A stretch of DNA of 64,000 nucleotides from Streptomyces sp. TP-A0356 (GTDB lineage: Bacteria > Actinomycetota > Actinomycetes > Streptomycetales > Streptomycetaceae): contig NZ_BBZJ01000024.1 of NCBI RefSeq assembly GCF_001417775.1, positions 62,001 through 126,000 of the forward strand. Reading direction: 5' to 3'. The notes below the pieces were generated by a model. The model was not told where the DNA came from. It ran no database searches and saw only the letters and a list, made by a program, of their open reading frames with translations. Positions within the stretch are counted from its first letter, which is position 1. Every line of letters starts with the position of its first letter. The position numbers and the translations under genes were made by a program. Shown here piece by piece: positions 7,787-15,205 of this stretch.

Positions 7787-8241
7787 GATCTGCCTTCCGT
7801 TGTCCTCTGTGACCCCCTGATCCTCGCACGGCAGGCGCCCCACGTCGTTCGGCCACCACGCCTGAACGAACATCGGAGGGCTGTTCGCCCGGTGCACCAG
7901 GGGGCGCGTGAGCGGACCGGGGGCCGTCGGCGGAGGAGTCCGGGGCTCCGGGCGCGCGGAAATCCGGTCTAGTCGTCCCGTCGCGGGCGCGCGAAGCGAC
8001 GATCCGTGGCATTGTCGTCGACAAGCCACTTTTGCCCCCGTATTCATCCGCTATTGCGCGTGATCAGCCGATGTACGTGATCATCCCGATCGTTGCCCGT
8101 CCGGATGCGGACCGGGGCCGACCCTCTATGGGCCGCATGACCCGGATGCCTGCCCTCGCATGCCCGGAAGCTGTTCGAGAGGCATGATCCGTAAAAGGCT
8201 GGAAAGTCGAATTACCGTACGCCACCGAGGAGGAGGAACCC
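7787..8241. other. Divergent intergenic region, no gene seen
   Basis: This 455-bp region separates the cyclophilin gene (minus) and the DUF5324 gene (plus) and should hold both promoters. An 8-bp direct repeat CGTGATCA occurs at 8059-8066 and 8076-8083, 17 bp apart, as expected for a factor binding the same face at roughly 1.6 turns. A TACCGT -10-like hexamer is at 8213-8218, close to the ribosome site of the DUF5324 gene. I see no credible coding sequence. Confidence 0.55.
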
Positions 8242-8946
8242 GTGACCCGCATCGACAGCGTGCGCGCCGCGACCGGTTCGGCGAAGGACAGCGTGCTGCA
8301 TGCCGCGGAAGTGGTGGCGCCCTACGCCGACACGGCCAAGGACAAGGCAGCGCACTACGCACACGAGGCGCGTGTCCGTCTCGCGCCCAAGGTGTCGCAG
8401 GCCGCCGGACAGGCCCGCGTCCAGTACGACGCCCATCTCGCCCCGCGCCTGGAACAGGCTCTGGGACAGGCCCGCACCCATGTGCCGCCCAAGGTGGACC
8501 AGGCGGCGCACGGAGCGGCCGTCTACACCCGCAAGGCGGCCCGCCAGGCGGCCGACTACTCCCGCCCGAGGCTTGAGCAGGCGGTCGCCGTGGCGAGCCC
8601 GGTCCGGGAGGAGGCCGCGGCCCGCGGTGCCGCCGCGCTGGCCGCGCTGCGCGGCCAGGTCTCGCCGCGGCAGGTCCAGAAGCTGGTGCGCCGGCAGCAG
8701 CGGCGGGCCAGGGCCGGCCGTGTCGCGAAGGGTCTGGCGCTGCTGGGCATCCTGGCCGGCGGTGCCTTCGCCGCCTGGAAGTGGTGGGACAAGCAGGCGA
8801 ACCCCGACTGGCTGGTCGAGCCGCCCGTGGCGACGGAGGTCCCGCAGGGCGACCGGCTGACGTCCGTCGACGGCAGCGACCTGGACCCCGAGGTAGAGGC
8901 GAAGCAGGCCGAGGACGATTCCGCGGAGCACGACGACCGCCACTGA
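8242..8946 (+). CDS. DUF5324 family protein, single-span
   Basis: 234 residues. The first 150 are Ala/Lys/Glu/Arg-rich and strongly amphipathic, with repeated A-x-x-A-A/Q spacing suggesting a long helix or coiled coil. A basic stretch (about 150-165), one transmembrane helix (about 166-184) and an acidic C-terminus ending D-S-A-E-H-D-D-R-H follow. This matches the Streptomyces DUF5324 family, of unknown function. The GTG start at 8242 has an excellent GAGGAGGAGG site upstream. The topology suggests a helical protein tethered to the membrane, perhaps apolipoprotein-like; that is inference. A strong terminator follows. Confidence 0.78.
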   Translation: MTRIDSVRAATGSAKDSVLHAAEVVAPYADTAKDKAAHYAHEARVRLAPKVSQAAGQARVQYDAHLAPRLEQALGQARTHVPPKVDQAAHGAAVYTRKAARQAADYSRPRLEQAVAVASPVREEAAARGAAALAALRGQVSPRQVQKLVRRQQRRARAGRVAKGLALLGILAGGAFAAWKWWDKQANPDWLVEPPVATEVPQGDRLTSVDGSDLDPEVEAKQAEDDSAEHDDRH

Positions 8947-9017
8947 GCCCGTCCAATCCGTCCGAAACCGTCCGAACCCGTCTGCACCCGTCTGCACCCG
9001 GACGGACTCCAACCATG

Positions 9018-9055
9018 CCGTGGGGCAGGAGGCTTGAGGGTCTCCTGCCCCACGG
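9018..9055 (+). terminator. Terminator of DUF5324 gene
   Basis: A 14-bp perfect stem (9018-9031 with 9042-9055) with a 10-nt loop lies 72 bp after the stop codon. A parS-like site begins 5 bp further on. Confidence 0.8.
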
Positions 9056-9059
9056 TGCT

Positions 9060-9073
9060 GTTTCACGTGGAAC
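9060..9073. promoter_or_regulatory. parS-like site, one mismatch
   Basis: GTTTCACGTGGAAC differs from the ParB site GTTTCACGTGAAAC at one base and lies just after a terminator, the position favoured by exact parS sites on the other side of dnaA. Confidence 0.6.
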
Positions 9074-9350
9074 GCCACAGGGGCGTTTACCCGTGCCCCT
9101 CGCAATGACGTTTGCAACGCACCCTGTGTGCAAGTTCCGTGCAGACTTCGTTTACGCAGCGCATTCTTCCGCTTACCCACTTATGCGCATATCGGCCCAC
9201 ACAAGGCCGGCCAGGGCGCCCCACGATGCCCCGCAGTCACAGGGGCCACCCGTGCGGGGGGCCCGGAGGGCGCGGCCTTCGCCAGCTATTTGCGCAAAGA
9301 AATGCAACGGGTGCAAATCCGGGGTGTGACAGGGGTCACCGCAAACAGAG
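9074..9350. other. Non-coding stretch with TTGCA/TGCAA motifs
   Basis: No gene is seen. The stretch carries several TTGCA/TGCAA-type motifs, near 9110-9135 and 9289-9318, where ATTTGCGC and GTGCAAAT form an imperfect inverted repeat. A separate inverted repeat GTGAC-AGGG-GTCAC lies at 9326-9339. It sits between the DUF5324 terminator and the tRNA-Ala terminator, so no obvious target gene exists downstream. Confidence 0.4.
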
Positions 9351-9386
9351 AACCGGTCGGGCGCCGCGAAGGGCGTCCGACCGGTT
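9351..9386 (-). terminator. Terminator of tRNA-Ala
   Basis: A 15-bp stem with one G-T pair (9351-9365 with 9372-9386) and a 6-nt loop lies 8 bp beyond the 3' end of the tRNA on the minus strand. Confidence 0.8.
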
Positions 9387-9393
9387 CGAGGGG

Positions 9394-9466
9394 TGGAGCC
9401 TAGGGGAGTCGAACCCCTGACATCTGCCATGCAAAGACAGCGCTCTACCAACTGAGCTAAGGCCCC
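9394..9466 (-). tRNA. tRNA-Ala, anticodon TGC
   Basis: 73 nt folding into a standard cloverleaf: acceptor GGGGCCT with AGGCTCC plus discriminator A, D arm TAGCTCAGTTGGTAGAGC, anticodon loop CTTTGCATG with TGC, and T arm GGGGTTCGACTCCCC. CCA is not encoded. It is a lone tRNA with its own terminator and probable promoter. Confidence 0.95.
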
Positions 9467-9517
9467 GGAGGAAATGCGTCCGGCCGACGACACACAGTCC
9501 GGCGGGCGCTGCGGACC

Positions 9518-9548
9518 AGCGTACCGGGTGACCCCCGGTATCTCACAA
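9518..9548 (-). promoter_or_regulatory. Possible promoter of tRNA-Ala
   Basis: On the minus strand, TTGTGA (9543-9548) and TACGCT (9518-9523) are separated by 19 bp. The position, about 45 bp before the tRNA 5' end, is reasonable. The spacing is slightly long. Confidence 0.35.
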
Positions 9549-9647
9549 ACAGATAGGGGGTCCCCGTGGGCGACCACTCTCCGTAAGATGCTCGTCGTGG
9601 TTCGCGACAGCGAACCGCGGTAGTTGGGGAAGCGATGGGGAGACGCA

Positions 9648-10196
9648 ATGGACGCCGCACAGCAGGAAGCCACCGCAAGAGCGCGGGAGCTGCAGCGGAA
9701 CTGGTACGGGGAGCCGTTGGGGGCGCTCTTCCGTAAGCTCATCGACGATCTCGGGCTCAACCAGGCCCGGCTCGCGGGTGTGCTGGGACTGTCCGCTCCG
9801 ATGCTGTCGCAGCTGATGAGCGGTCAGCGCGCCAAGATCGGCAACCCCGCGGTGGTCCAGCGGGTGCAGTTGCTGCAGGACCTGGCGGGACAGGTCGCGG
9901 ACGGCACGGTGAGTGCCGCCGAGGCGACCGAGCGGATGGACGAGATCAGGAAGTCGCAGGGGGGCTCCGTGCTCAGCAACACCACGCAGACCACGAGCAG
10001 TTCGGGCGCGCCCACGGTCAAGCGGGTGGTCCGCGAGATCCAGTCTCTGCTGCGCTCGGTGGCGGCGGCGGGGGACATCATCGAGGCGGCCGACACCCTC
10101 GCCCCGAGCCACCCGGAACTGGCAGAGTTCCTCCGGGTCTACGGCGCCGGCCGCACCTCCGACGCGGTCGCCCACTACCAGTCCCACCAGAACTGA
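9648..10196 (+). CDS. XRE-type DNA-binding protein
   Basis: 182 residues. Residues 30-65 form a helix-turn-helix of Cro/CI type (L-N-Q-A-R-L-A-G-V-L-G-L-S-x-P-M-L-S-Q-L), followed by a helical region and a Ser/Thr-rich linker (about 105-120). A C-terminal helical segment follows with V-R-E-I-Q-S-L-L-R-S-V-A and ends H-Y-Q-S-H-Q-N. It is a soluble putative transcription regulator with no visible effector domain. The ATG at 9648 is chosen for the GGGGAG site 7 nt upstream. It lies 87 bp before the orphan kinase gene, on the same strand, so co-transcription is likely and the kinase might act on it (inference). Confidence 0.82.
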   Translation: MDAAQQEATARARELQRNWYGEPLGALFRKLIDDLGLNQARLAGVLGLSAPMLSQLMSGQRAKIGNPAVVQRVQLLQDLAGQVADGTVSAAEATERMDEIRKSQGGSVLSNTTQTTSSSGAPTVKRVVREIQSLLRSVAAAGDIIEAADTLAPSHPELAEFLRVYGAGRTSDAVAHYQSHQN

Positions 10197-10283
10197 GCCG
10201 ACGCCTCGGCCGCCGGGGACTCTCGCGCCGGGGGGTGCGCGGGGGTCCTCATCGCCGTTCGGAAGGGGGAGCGACGCACGACC

Positions 10284-12191
10284 ATGGGTGAGGTCTTCGC
10301 CGGACGGTACGAACTGGTCGACCCCATCGGACGCGGGGGAGTCGGTGCGGTCTGGCGCGCCTGGGACCATCGGCGGCGCCGCTACGTGGCCGCCAAGGTC
10401 CTTCAGCAGAGCGACGCCCATGCGCTGCTGCGGTTCGTGCGCGAGCAGGCGCTGCGGATCGACCACCCTCATGTGCTCGCACCCGCCAGCTGGGCCGCGG
10501 ACGACGACAAGGTCCTGTTCACCATGGACCTGGTCGCCGGGGGCTCGCTGGTCCACCTCGTCGGGGACTACGGTCCACTGCCGCCGGCCCTGGTCTGCAC
10601 CCTGCTGGACCAACTGCTGTCCGGACTCGCGGCCGTGCACGCGGAAGGGGTCGTGCACCGTGACATCAAGCCCGCCAACGTGCTCCTGGAGGCCACCGGC
10701 ACCGCCCGGCCCCGGCTGCGTCTGTCCGACTTCGGCATCGCCATGCGCCTGGGCGAGCCACGGCTGACCGAGACCGACTACGTGGTGGGCACGCCCGGCT
10801 ATCTCGCGCCCGAGCAACTGGTGGGCGGCGAGCCGGACTTCCCGGCCGACCTGTTCGCGGTCGGGCTGGTCGCGCTGTATCTGCTGGAGGGAGCCAAGCC
10901 GGACACCAGGGCGCTGATCGAGCACTTCGTGGCCCACGGCACGCCGGGGGCGCCGCGCGGCATCCCCGGGCCCTTGTGGGAGGTCGTGGCCATGCTGCTG
11001 CAGCCGGACCCGGCCGCGCGATTCCGCACCGCCACGGGGGCACGCAAGGCCCTCGCGTCCGCCAGGGAACTGCTGCCGGAGCCCGGACCCGACGACGAGC
11101 AGGTGGAGATCTTCGACCAACTCGGCCCGCTACCGGCCGGGTTCGGACCCGAGGGACCGCCGCGCGGGACACCGACGCCGAGGGGCTCGCGACCGATCCC
11201 ACTCCCCGCACCGGGCAGCACGACGGACCGGGCGACGGCGCCCGCCGGCACGGGTGGCACTCCGCAGCGGCCGCACGAGAACGGGTCGACGCCCGGCGCG
11301 CCCGGAGCCACGACCGGCCTGACGCAGGGTGCCGTGTCCGCTCAGGCGGGGACCGCCCCACAGCACCACCCCGACAAGGCGACGACCGGCACGTCGGGCA
11401 CCACGCCCGGCCGGCCCCAGGGGGCACCCCCCGGACAACCGGACGCCACCCCACCGCCACCACCGCCCCACACCCCGACGGCCGGCGCCCCCGGCGTCAC
11501 GACCGACTCCGCCCAGGGGACGCCCCCCGCTGGAACCGGTGCCACTTCGCGGCCGTCGCGTCCCGGTACCCCGCAGACCGGCGGCGGCCCGGCTCGGCCC
11601 GCGCTCGGTTCGATACCTCCGCGGCCCACCGCCGCCCCCTCGCCCGCCGCCAACGGCACGTCCGCGCCGGGTGACTGCGGTACCGAGACCTCCGCCGTCA
11701 TGCCCGGCCCCCCGCCGCCGCCCGCCCTACGGCCGGGGGCCGCGCCGCCCCTGGTACCGCCGATGCCCGCGGTCGATCCGACGCCGCCCCCACCGCAGTC
11801 CACGATGTCGGACACCGGCAGCTTCCATCTCCCGCCTCCGCTACCGCAGGAACCGGTCCACGCGGTGCCGCGGCCGCCCGAGCAGCCGCCCCCACCATCC
11901 ACCGCGGTCGCGGCCCACACGGCTCCCCCCGCCGCCGCCCACTCCGGACACCATCCCATGCGCGTGCCCGCACCCGGTCCCCACGCGGCCCCGACGGTCG
12001 CGGTGCGGCAATCCGCCCACGCGTACGCCGCCCCGTCCCCGCACACCCCGACACGGCCGCAGGGCATCGCACGGCACGGCAGAAGGCCGGCCGCCCGGCG
12101 CCCCGGGCCCCCGGCGAAGGTCGCCGTACCCGTGCTGCTCCTCGCGCTCGCCTGCTTCGCGGTGGGGTTCTGGGCCCTGACGAGGATCTGA
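10284..12191 (+). CDS. Ser/Thr protein kinase with long Pro-rich linker and C-terminal membrane anchor
   Basis: 635 residues. The kinase domain (about 8-270) has G-R-G-G-V-G, Lys38 (A-A-K-V-L), the catalytic loop H-R-D-I-K-P-A-N with Asp127, D-F-G at 149-151 and A-P-E, so it should be active. Residues about 285-605 are an extreme Pro/Thr/Ala/Gly-rich stretch. The last 25 residues form one transmembrane helix with only T-R-I outside, so there is no extracellular sensor, unlike the PASTA kinase at the window start. The protein acts at the inner face of the membrane. The ATG at 10284 follows GGAAGGGGGAGC. The stop lies only 7 bp from the stop of the next, convergent gene. Confidence 0.9.
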   Translation: MGEVFAGRYELVDPIGRGGVGAVWRAWDHRRRRYVAAKVLQQSDAHALLRFVREQALRIDHPHVLAPASWAADDDKVLFTMDLVAGGSLVHLVGDYGPLPPALVCTLLDQLLSGLAAVHAEGVVHRDIKPANVLLEATGTARPRLRLSDFGIAMRLGEPRLTETDYVVGTPGYLAPEQLVGGEPDFPADLFAVGLVALYLLEGAKPDTRALIEHFVAHGTPGAPRGIPGPLWEVVAMLLQPDPAARFRTATGARKALASARELLPEPGPDDEQVEIFDQLGPLPAGFGPEGPPRGTPTPRGSRPIPLPAPGSTTDRATAPAGTGGTPQRPHENGSTPGAPGATTGLTQGAVSAQAGTAPQHHPDKATTGTSGTTPGRPQGAPPGQPDATPPPPPPHTPTAGAPGVTTDSAQGTPPAGTGATSRPSRPGTPQTGGGPARPALGSIPPRPTAAPSPAANGTSAPGDCGTETSAVMPGPPPPPALRPGAAPPLVPPMPAVDPTPPPPQSTMSDTGSFHLPPPLPQEPVHAVPRPPEQPPPPSTAVAAHTAPPAAAHSGHHPMRVPAPGPHAAPTVAVRQSAHAYAAPSPHTPTRPQGIARHGRRPAARRPGPPAKVAVPVLLLALACFAVGFWALTRI

Positions 12192-12198
12192 CCGGCGC

Positions 12199-13635
12199 TC
12201 ATCCGGCCAATCGGCGGGCCCGCCGCCGTGCGAGCACCGTCCAGGCCCCGAGCCACAGGACCAGGACACTCCCGCTGCCGATCCCGGCCACGGCGACCAG
12301 CATCATCGTGCGGGTGCCCCCTCCCGCTCCACCGGTGCCTGCGCCTCCTCCTGTCGCGCTGCCCCCGCCTGCCGCGGCGGCGGCCGTGGACCCGGCGGAA
12401 CCGTCTCCCGCGCCGCTCTTCTCCACCCCTGCCGCCGCCTCCTTCCGGTCCGCCGCCGAGACCTGGAACACATCGCCCGGCACGGACCGCCCCGCGTAGG
12501 CCGGACCGGCCGTCGGCACCCCCTTCACCCGCACGCGCAGCGTCAGCCCGAACGGCCCACCGCCGAACCTGTCCGCCACCGGCACACCGAGGTGCACGGC
12601 GAGGTAGTACCAGCCCGCGAACCGCATCGCACTCGCGTGGCTCCCGAGGGCACGGCGGTTGGCGTAGGCGACCGGTGGCAGCGGATCGAGCGCCGCCGAG
12701 GACTGGGTGCCGCTGTATCCCACGCCGGCGTCCTCGACGTAGGCCCGGACGGGGTTGTACAGCGACATGGCCAGGGCGGTGCCGACATAGCCGTCGCCAC
12801 CGGTGGAACTGCCCATCTCGACGGTGGCGGACAGCTGCTGGCCCCAGTCGACGGGCACCTTGTAGAAGAGGGTCTGGCCGGGCCTGATGGCATCCCGCCA
12901 GACGCCCTGGCCCAGGGCGCTCGCCGAGGCGAACCCCGCCCCGCCCGCGCGGGGCGTGGCGTCGCCCAGGACGGCCTCCGGGGTCGCGGAGTCCCAGGCC
13001 CCGGGTGGCGTCGTCGCACCGGGCCCCCGCAGGGCCGGCTCCGACACGTAACCCAGGTCCAGATCCCAGTCGCCCGGCGCGGAGGCGGCCAGGTCGCGTC
13101 GTTCGACCACCACGTAGTACGCCCCCGCCTTCTTGCACCCGTACGTACCAGGGCCGGTCTCGCGCGAGGCCCAGGCCGCGATCGGGTGGGGGCTCTGGGT
13201 GGGGCCGAAGTACGTGGCGCCGGAGGAACAGGTGGTGCCGTCGGCATCCTGGACGGACACCCTGAGACCGTCGGAGGACGAGACCTGGGCCCCGGCCCTC
13301 GGCACGGCCGTCACGGAGACATAGGCGTTGGAGGCCGCGTCCAGTTCCAGGCGGTAGTAGCGCTTGCCGCCGCCGGGCAGGACGCTCCTGTACGTACGCC
13401 CGGCATCCAGACGTACGGCGTCCGCCGTGCCCGTCGCGCCCCCGATCGTCCTGGCGTCACGCGCGAAGGCGTACGGGGTCGGCGTACCGGCCGCGGCCGC
13501 GGAGGCCGGAGCGGCACACGCCGGGAGCGCCACGGTCACGCCGAGCGCCGCTGTCGCGCACAGAGCCATGGCCGCCTGCGCCCGCGCCCGTCCACGCCCG
13601 AACGCGCCGCCTCCTGCCTCCGTACGCCACCCCAT
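12199..13635 (-). CDS. Secreted, C-terminally membrane-anchored protein of unknown function
   Basis: 478 residues starting MGWRTEAGGG. It has an N-terminal signal-like hydrophobic segment (about 20-45, ending A-S-A-A-A-A), then a large extracytoplasmic region with two beta-rich modules. The first, T-Y-R-S-V-L-P-G-G-G-K-R-Y-Y-R-L, resembles pre-peptidase C-terminal or VWA-associated domains. A Gly/Ala-rich linker, a transmembrane helix and a basic tail (R-R-R-A-R-R) follow. This resembles actinobacterial surface proteins. The ATG at 13635 has GGCGAGGGG upstream; a longer frame exists but looks non-coding. It is convergent with the orphan kinase. The function is not recognised. Confidence 0.72.
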   Translation of the reverse strand: MGWRTEAGGGAFGRGRARAQAAMALCATAALGVTVALPACAAPASAAAAGTPTPYAFARDARTIGGATGTADAVRLDAGRTYRSVLPGGGKRYYRLELDAASNAYVSVTAVPRAGAQVSSSDGLRVSVQDADGTTCSSGATYFGPTQSPHPIAAWASRETGPGTYGCKKAGAYYVVVERRDLAASAPGDWDLDLGYVSEPALRGPGATTPPGAWDSATPEAVLGDATPRAGGAGFASASALGQGVWRDAIRPGQTLFYKVPVDWGQQLSATVEMGSSTGGDGYVGTALAMSLYNPVRAYVEDAGVGYSGTQSSAALDPLPPVAYANRRALGSHASAMRFAGWYYLAVHLGVPVADRFGGGPFGLTLRVRVKGVPTAGPAYAGRSVPGDVFQVSAADRKEAAAGVEKSGAGDGSAGSTAAAAAGGGSATGGGAGTGGAGGGTRTMMLVAVAGIGSGSVLVLWLGAWTVLARRRARRLAG

Positions 13636-13750
13636 CGCGCGCCCCTCGCCATGTATCCCAGCCCGGACCGTCGCCCATCCTGCCCCGCACACCACGGCGG
13701 CACCCGCGCATTGCGTACGAGCGGCCGAAACGCCCTCCCCCGGCAACACA

Positions 13751-13780
13751 AAACCCCGACCGCACCGGCGGCCGGGGTTT
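13751..13780 (-). terminator. Terminator of DLW-39 gene
   Basis: A stem of 11 pairs with one mismatch (13751-13763 with 13768-13780), beginning AAACCCCG and ending CGGGGTTT, 27 bp downstream of the DLW-39 stop on the minus strand. Confidence 0.65.
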
Positions 13781-13806
13781 GCTCTGAACCTGTTGTCTGT
13801 CGGAAC

Positions 13807-13935
13807 TCACGAACCCGTGGGCACGGAGTCAGTCGCCTCCGTCCACAGATCCTGCTCGGCGCGATCCGCCTGGATCTGGCGGTACACGAGGAGCCCGCCG
13901 ATGGCGGCCAGTGCGACCAGGAGAAGCTTCTTCAC
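13807..13935 (-). CDS. DLW-39 family micro-protein
   Basis: 42 residues: (GTG)KKLLLVALAAIGGLLVYRQIQ..., one hydrophobic helix (about 3-18), then a charged tail with the D-L-W motif that names the family, followed by T-E-A-T-D. Tiny DLW-39 proteins occur next to gyrA across Actinobacteria; their function is unknown. GTG at 13935 gives the family's usual length of about 40 residues; an upstream start would add 18 residues. It is probably a single-span membrane protein. It lies between the left-arm genes and the gyrase operon, with its own terminator. Confidence 0.78.
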   Translation of the reverse strand: MKKLLLVALAAIGGLLVYRQIQADRAEQDLWTEATDSVPTGS

Positions 13936-14273
13936 CGCGCGACCTCGTCTTTCGTTGACGTAGGGGACCTCTGGCGCCCGACTATACACACCGATCGATA
14001 CCGATCGGTGACCTGAGTCGACCCCTCAACTCGGGCCCGGCACACCGCAGTACAACGGGACGACTCCGCTCCGATCTGCGGGTGATCGCACCTCACAGAC
14101 TGTGACGAACCCCTCCCTCCTCAGTAATTTCCGACCTTTCCGGGCCGCTTGCCTCCATCCGGGTGGTGTTCATCCGAAGAACGCCGCGCCACGGGCGTCG
14201 GTCCACCACTTCTCGACCCTCATACACATCATGAGGAAAGTACGCAAATCGCCCAACCCGAAAGTGAGGGGTC

Positions 14274-14642
14274 ATGGCCCGGAACACGGTCATGAAGCTC
14301 TGGACCGCGGTGGTCACCGCCTTCCTCGCGCTGTGCACCGCGCTCGGACTGATCACCACGACCGCGACCACCGCCGCGGCGGTACCCCAGGCCCAGCCGG
14401 CGCGCAACAGCGGCACCGAGGTGACGCTGCCGAAGCCGGCCCAGGGAAGCTGGGCCCGCGCCCGGTCCCTGCCCCCCACGATGAAACAACGCATCAGGGC
14501 CGAGGCGCACGGCTCCTCACCGGCCTGCCGCCACCGACCGCTCACCACCACGGCCCCGACGATCCCCCTCGCCCGCTCCGCCCTCCGGACCCGCGCCGAC
14601 CCGGCCAGGGTCCTGGAACCCACGGCACCGCTCCAGCGCTGA
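14274..14642 (+). CDS. Small secreted protein, probably DUF6344 family
   Basis: 122 residues with a basic start (MARNTVMKLW), a hydrophobic signal segment (about 9-36, ending T-T-A-A-A) and a Pro/Arg/Thr-rich remainder containing M-K-Q-R-I-R-A-E-A-H-G. The M-K-L-W-T-A-V-V-T-A-F start and the R-I-R-A-E-A-H-G-S-S motif recall a Streptomyces small-protein family found near gyrA; the DUF6344 name is from memory and uncertain. ATG at 14274 follows GTGAGGGGTC. No function is known. The last 40 residues read like low-complexity Arg/Thr/Pro, so the exact C-terminus is less certain. Confidence 0.6.
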   Translation: MARNTVMKLWTAVVTAFLALCTALGLITTTATTAAAVPQAQPARNSGTEVTLPKPAQGSWARARSLPPTMKQRIRAEAHGSSPACRHRPLTTTAPTIPLARSALRTRADPARVLEPTAPLQR

Positions 14643-14724
14643 TCCGGCCCTTCCCCTCCTGCACCGCCGCCCCCACGGGGCACCGCAGACACACCACGGG
14701 CGAACTTGCGTACGCCACGGGACA

Positions 14725-14760
14725 AACGGCCCGGCACCTGCTCACAGGTGCCGGGCCGTT
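14725..14760 (+). terminator. Terminator after small secreted protein
   Basis: A 16-bp perfect stem (14725-14740 with 14745-14760) with a CTCA tetraloop, 83 bp downstream of the gene. Confidence 0.82.
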
Positions 14761-14820
14761 GACATGACCGGACGCCTCCAGCCTGGGGCTGGACGGCGGC
14801 CGATGTCAGCCATAGACGTC

Positions 14821-14854
14821 AAAGACCCCCAACCACGATCGGTAGGGGGTCTTT
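14821..14854 (-). terminator. Terminator of tRNA-Ile
   Basis: A 10-bp perfect stem (AAAGACCCCC at 14821-14830 with GGGGGTCTTT at 14845-14854), starting 7 bp after the tRNA 3' end on the minus strand. Confidence 0.8.
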
Positions 14855-14861
14855 CTGTTGG

Positions 14862-14935
14862 TGGGGCTAACAGGATTTGAACCTGTGGCCTCATCCTTAT
14901 CAGGGATGCGCTCTAACCAACTGAGCTATAGCCCC
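14862..14935 (-). tRNA. tRNA-Ile, anticodon GAT
   Basis: 74 nt forming a normal cloverleaf: acceptor GGGGCTA/TAGCCCC with A discriminator, D arm TAGCTCAGTTGGTTAGAGC, anticodon loop CTGATAA with GAT, and T arm CAGGTTCAAATCCTG. CCA is not encoded. It is not part of an rRNA operon. Confidence 0.95.
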
Positions 14936-14975
14936 GCCGCGCTCTGCGGTGTGTGTCCCGCGCGCTGACTCCTGA

Positions 14976-15004
14976 AGATTAGCGCACGACGTGGGAAGTC
15001 CCAA
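14976..15004 (-). promoter_or_regulatory. Probable promoter of tRNA-Ile
   Basis: On the minus strand, TTGGGA (14999-15004) and TAATCT (14976-14981) are 17 bp apart, placing initiation about 33 bp before the tRNA. Confidence 0.5.
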
Positions 15005-15138
15005 AATCGGTTACCGGGGGCGACCATCGCGCTGCCCGCGCCCGGTTGCGGCGGTCCGTGTGTCAGAAGAGCGCGTTCCCCGTCCGGGACGCGCGCTCTC
15101 GCTCCGGCCGAAGGCCGCGGGCACGGGCGGCGGCGGCA

Positions 15139-15182
15139 GCCTGGTCGTGGTGCGGCCGCAGCCTGGTCGTGGTGCGGCCGCA
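15139..15182. repeat. 22-bp perfect tandem duplication
   Basis: GCCTGGTCGTGGTGCGGCCG plus CA occurs at 15139-15160 and again at 15161-15182, followed by a degenerate partial third copy. It lies in the non-coding gap just downstream of the DUF3566 stop. Confidence 0.85.
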
Positions 15183-15205
15183 GCCTCGTCGTTGTGAGGA
15201 CCCGC

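Noticed and set aside
15139..15190. Short tandem repeats as a CRISPR array
   Set aside because: Copies are adjacent with no spacers and there are no cas genes in the window.
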